Origin: Paenibacillus phytohabitans | GTDB lineage: Bacteria; Bacillota; Bacilli; Paenibacillales; Paenibacillaceae | Length of the DNA: 64,000 bases | Direction: 5' to 3' | NCBI RefSeq assembly: GCF_013141775.1 | Contig: NZ_WHOB01000021.1 | Location: 186,001-250,000, forward strand | Shown: one piece after another, positions 63,089 to 64,000 of the stretch | How positions within the stretch are numbered: the first letter of the stretch is position 1 | Layout: every line of letters starts with the position of its first letter | The notes under the pieces: generated by a model | The model's database searches: none | What the model was told of the DNA's origin: nothing | The model's input: the letters and a program-made list of their open reading frames with translations, nothing else | Made by a program: the position numbers and the translations under genes

Positions 63089-64000
63089 ATGACTGCTCAT
63101 CCATTGCAGGACCAGCTGCGGCGGCCGATCCATGATTTGCGGATTTCGGTAACAGACCGGTGTGATTTCCGCTGTTCCTACTGCATGCCGAAGGAAGTGT
63201 TCGGAGAGGATCATGCCTTCCTCCCGGCAAGCGGGCTGCTTACCTTTGCAGAAATTCTCCGGCTGACGAAGCTCTTCGTCTCCCTTGGCGTAAGCAAAAT
63301 CAGGCTTACCGGAGGCGAGCCGCTCATGCGGCGGAGCCTGCCCGAGCTTGTTGCCGGAATCCGTGCTATCCGTGGTGTCGAAGATATGGGGCTGACGACG
63401 AACGGGGTACTGCTGGGCGGGCAGGCAATGCCGCTCTATGCTGCGGGACTCCGCAGGCTGAATGTCAGCCTGGATGCTCTGGAGCCTGAGCTGTTCGGCA
63501 GAATGAACGGGCGGGGTTACAAGCCTGGAGCGATTTTGAGACATATTGATTATGCCATAGCAGCCGGCTTTGAGGTCAAAGTAAACATGGTGGTACAAAG
63601 AGGGGTGAACGAATCGGAGATTGTGCCGATGGCGGCCTACTTCAAGGATAGAAATATAACGCTGCGCTTCATCGAATTCATGGATGCCGGCAACGACAAC
63701 GGCTGGAGCTATGAGAAGGTTGTTACCAAACAAGAAATTCTGGAGCGCCTCCAGGGTACATTTGTGCTGGAAGCCCTGGAGCACGATTATTTCGGCGAGG
63801 TGGCGCAGCGTTATGGCTACAAAGGCAGTCAGGCGCAGATCGGCTTTATCACTTCCGTATCCGAATCCTTCTGCCCCTCCTGCACGCGGGCCCGGCTGTC
63901 TTCCGACGGCAAGCTGTATACCTGCCTGTTCGCATCGGACGGCTTGGATCTCAGGGCAATGCTCCGCAGCGGCGCGGATGATCAACATCTGCTGGCTGCC
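63089..64000 (+). CDS. moaA: GTP 3',8-cyclase MoaA, 3' end cut by window
   Basis: The first 304 codons are present and the frame stays open to the last base. Radical-SAM motif CDFRCSYC (Cys near residues 26-33), GGEP near 76, and the second cluster's Cys set in FCPSCTRARLSSDGKLYTC near residues 264-281. It makes the first intermediate of Mo cofactor synthesis from GTP. GGAAGGGAG precedes the ATG, and it lies 24 bases after moeA. More cofactor genes may follow outside the window. Confidence 0.95.
   Translation, partial: MTAHPLQDQLRRPIHDLRISVTDRCDFRCSYCMPKEVFGEDHAFLPASGLLTFAEILRLTKLFVSLGVSKIRLTGGEPLMRRSLPELVAGIRAIRGVEDMGLTTNGVLLGGQAMPLYAAGLRRLNVSLDALEPELFGRMNGRGYKPGAILRHIDYAIAAGFEVKVNMVVQRGVNESEIVPMAAYFKDRNITLRFIEFMDAGNDNGWSYEKVVTKQEILERLQGTFVLEALEHDYFGEVAQRYGYKGSQAQIGFITSVSESFCPSCTRARLSSDGKLYTCLFASDGLDLRAMLRSGADDQHLLAA

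Noticed and set aside
62714..63988. Long reverse-strand open frame across moeA and moaA
   Set aside because: It is antisense to two clearly identified genes, and its translation is low-complexity in the way antisense of GC-rich coding sequence is.

Overview
The window looks like chromosome from a Paenibacillus-type Firmicute. The signs are several YesM/YesN-type histidine kinase and AraC response-regulator pairs, LplB/YtcP-type sugar permeases without a local ATPase, a secreted lyase anchored by three SLH domains, strong GGAGG ribosome binding sites with frequent GTG/TTG starts, and a staphylococcal-type NreABC nitrate/oxygen system. No tRNA, rRNA, CRISPR array, phage gene or intact insertion sequence was seen.

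Positions 1-46100 are a large pectin/uronate utilisation region in several transcription units. (1) A cut GH2-like protein and a GH43-like protein (1-3623). (2) A reverse-strand sensor kinase/regulator pair (3663-7078) facing an importer operon (binding protein, two permeases, GH88, PL22-like lyase; 7275-13387). (3) A reverse AraC regulator (13473-14279) facing an RraA-like gene, a second GH88, kduI and kduD (14422-17940). (4) A GH2 beta-glucuronidase (18058-19785), a 480-base gap with repeats and hairpins, then a mutarotase-like protein, GH35 and a cellulase-like protein (20266-24894). (5) A second importer with its own regulator/kinase pair (25061-32116). (6) A surface-anchored PL11 rhamnogalacturonan lyase (32446-36504), a membrane-bound AraC regulator (36832-39096), a third importer (39303-42892), GH105 and GH42 (42967-46035), and another AraC regulator on the reverse strand. 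The likely flow is: PL11 cuts rhamnogalacturonan outside the cell, importers bring in unsaturated oligosaccharides, GH88/GH105 remove the unsaturated uronic acid, GH2/GH35/GH42/GH43 trim side chains, and KduI/KduD convert the uronate to 2-keto-3-deoxygluconate. KDG kinase and KDPG aldolase are not in the window.

Positions 46950-50154 are a small mixed region: a DUF488 protein, a TetR regulator with a clear promoter/operator, an alpha/beta hydrolase, and a reverse-strand hemerythrin-like protein.

Positions 50239-64000 are a nitrate respiration island: narGHJI, nreA (GAF), nreB (kinase with the four-cysteine FeS motif), nreC (response regulator) and a second hemerythrin-like gene, then a NarK transporter carrying an unusual C-terminal PAS domain, moeA, and moaA cut by the window end. 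Candidate NreC boxes (TAGGG-N4-CCCTA type) lie before both narG and narK, which suggests a closed regulatory circuit.

Most notable: the NarK-PAS fusion, the NreABC circuit with candidate boxes, paired near-identical promoters flanking the membrane AraC gene, stem-loops after all three binding-protein genes, a GH2-like protein lacking the usual acid/base glutamate, and a palindromic repeat cluster at 19817-19979.
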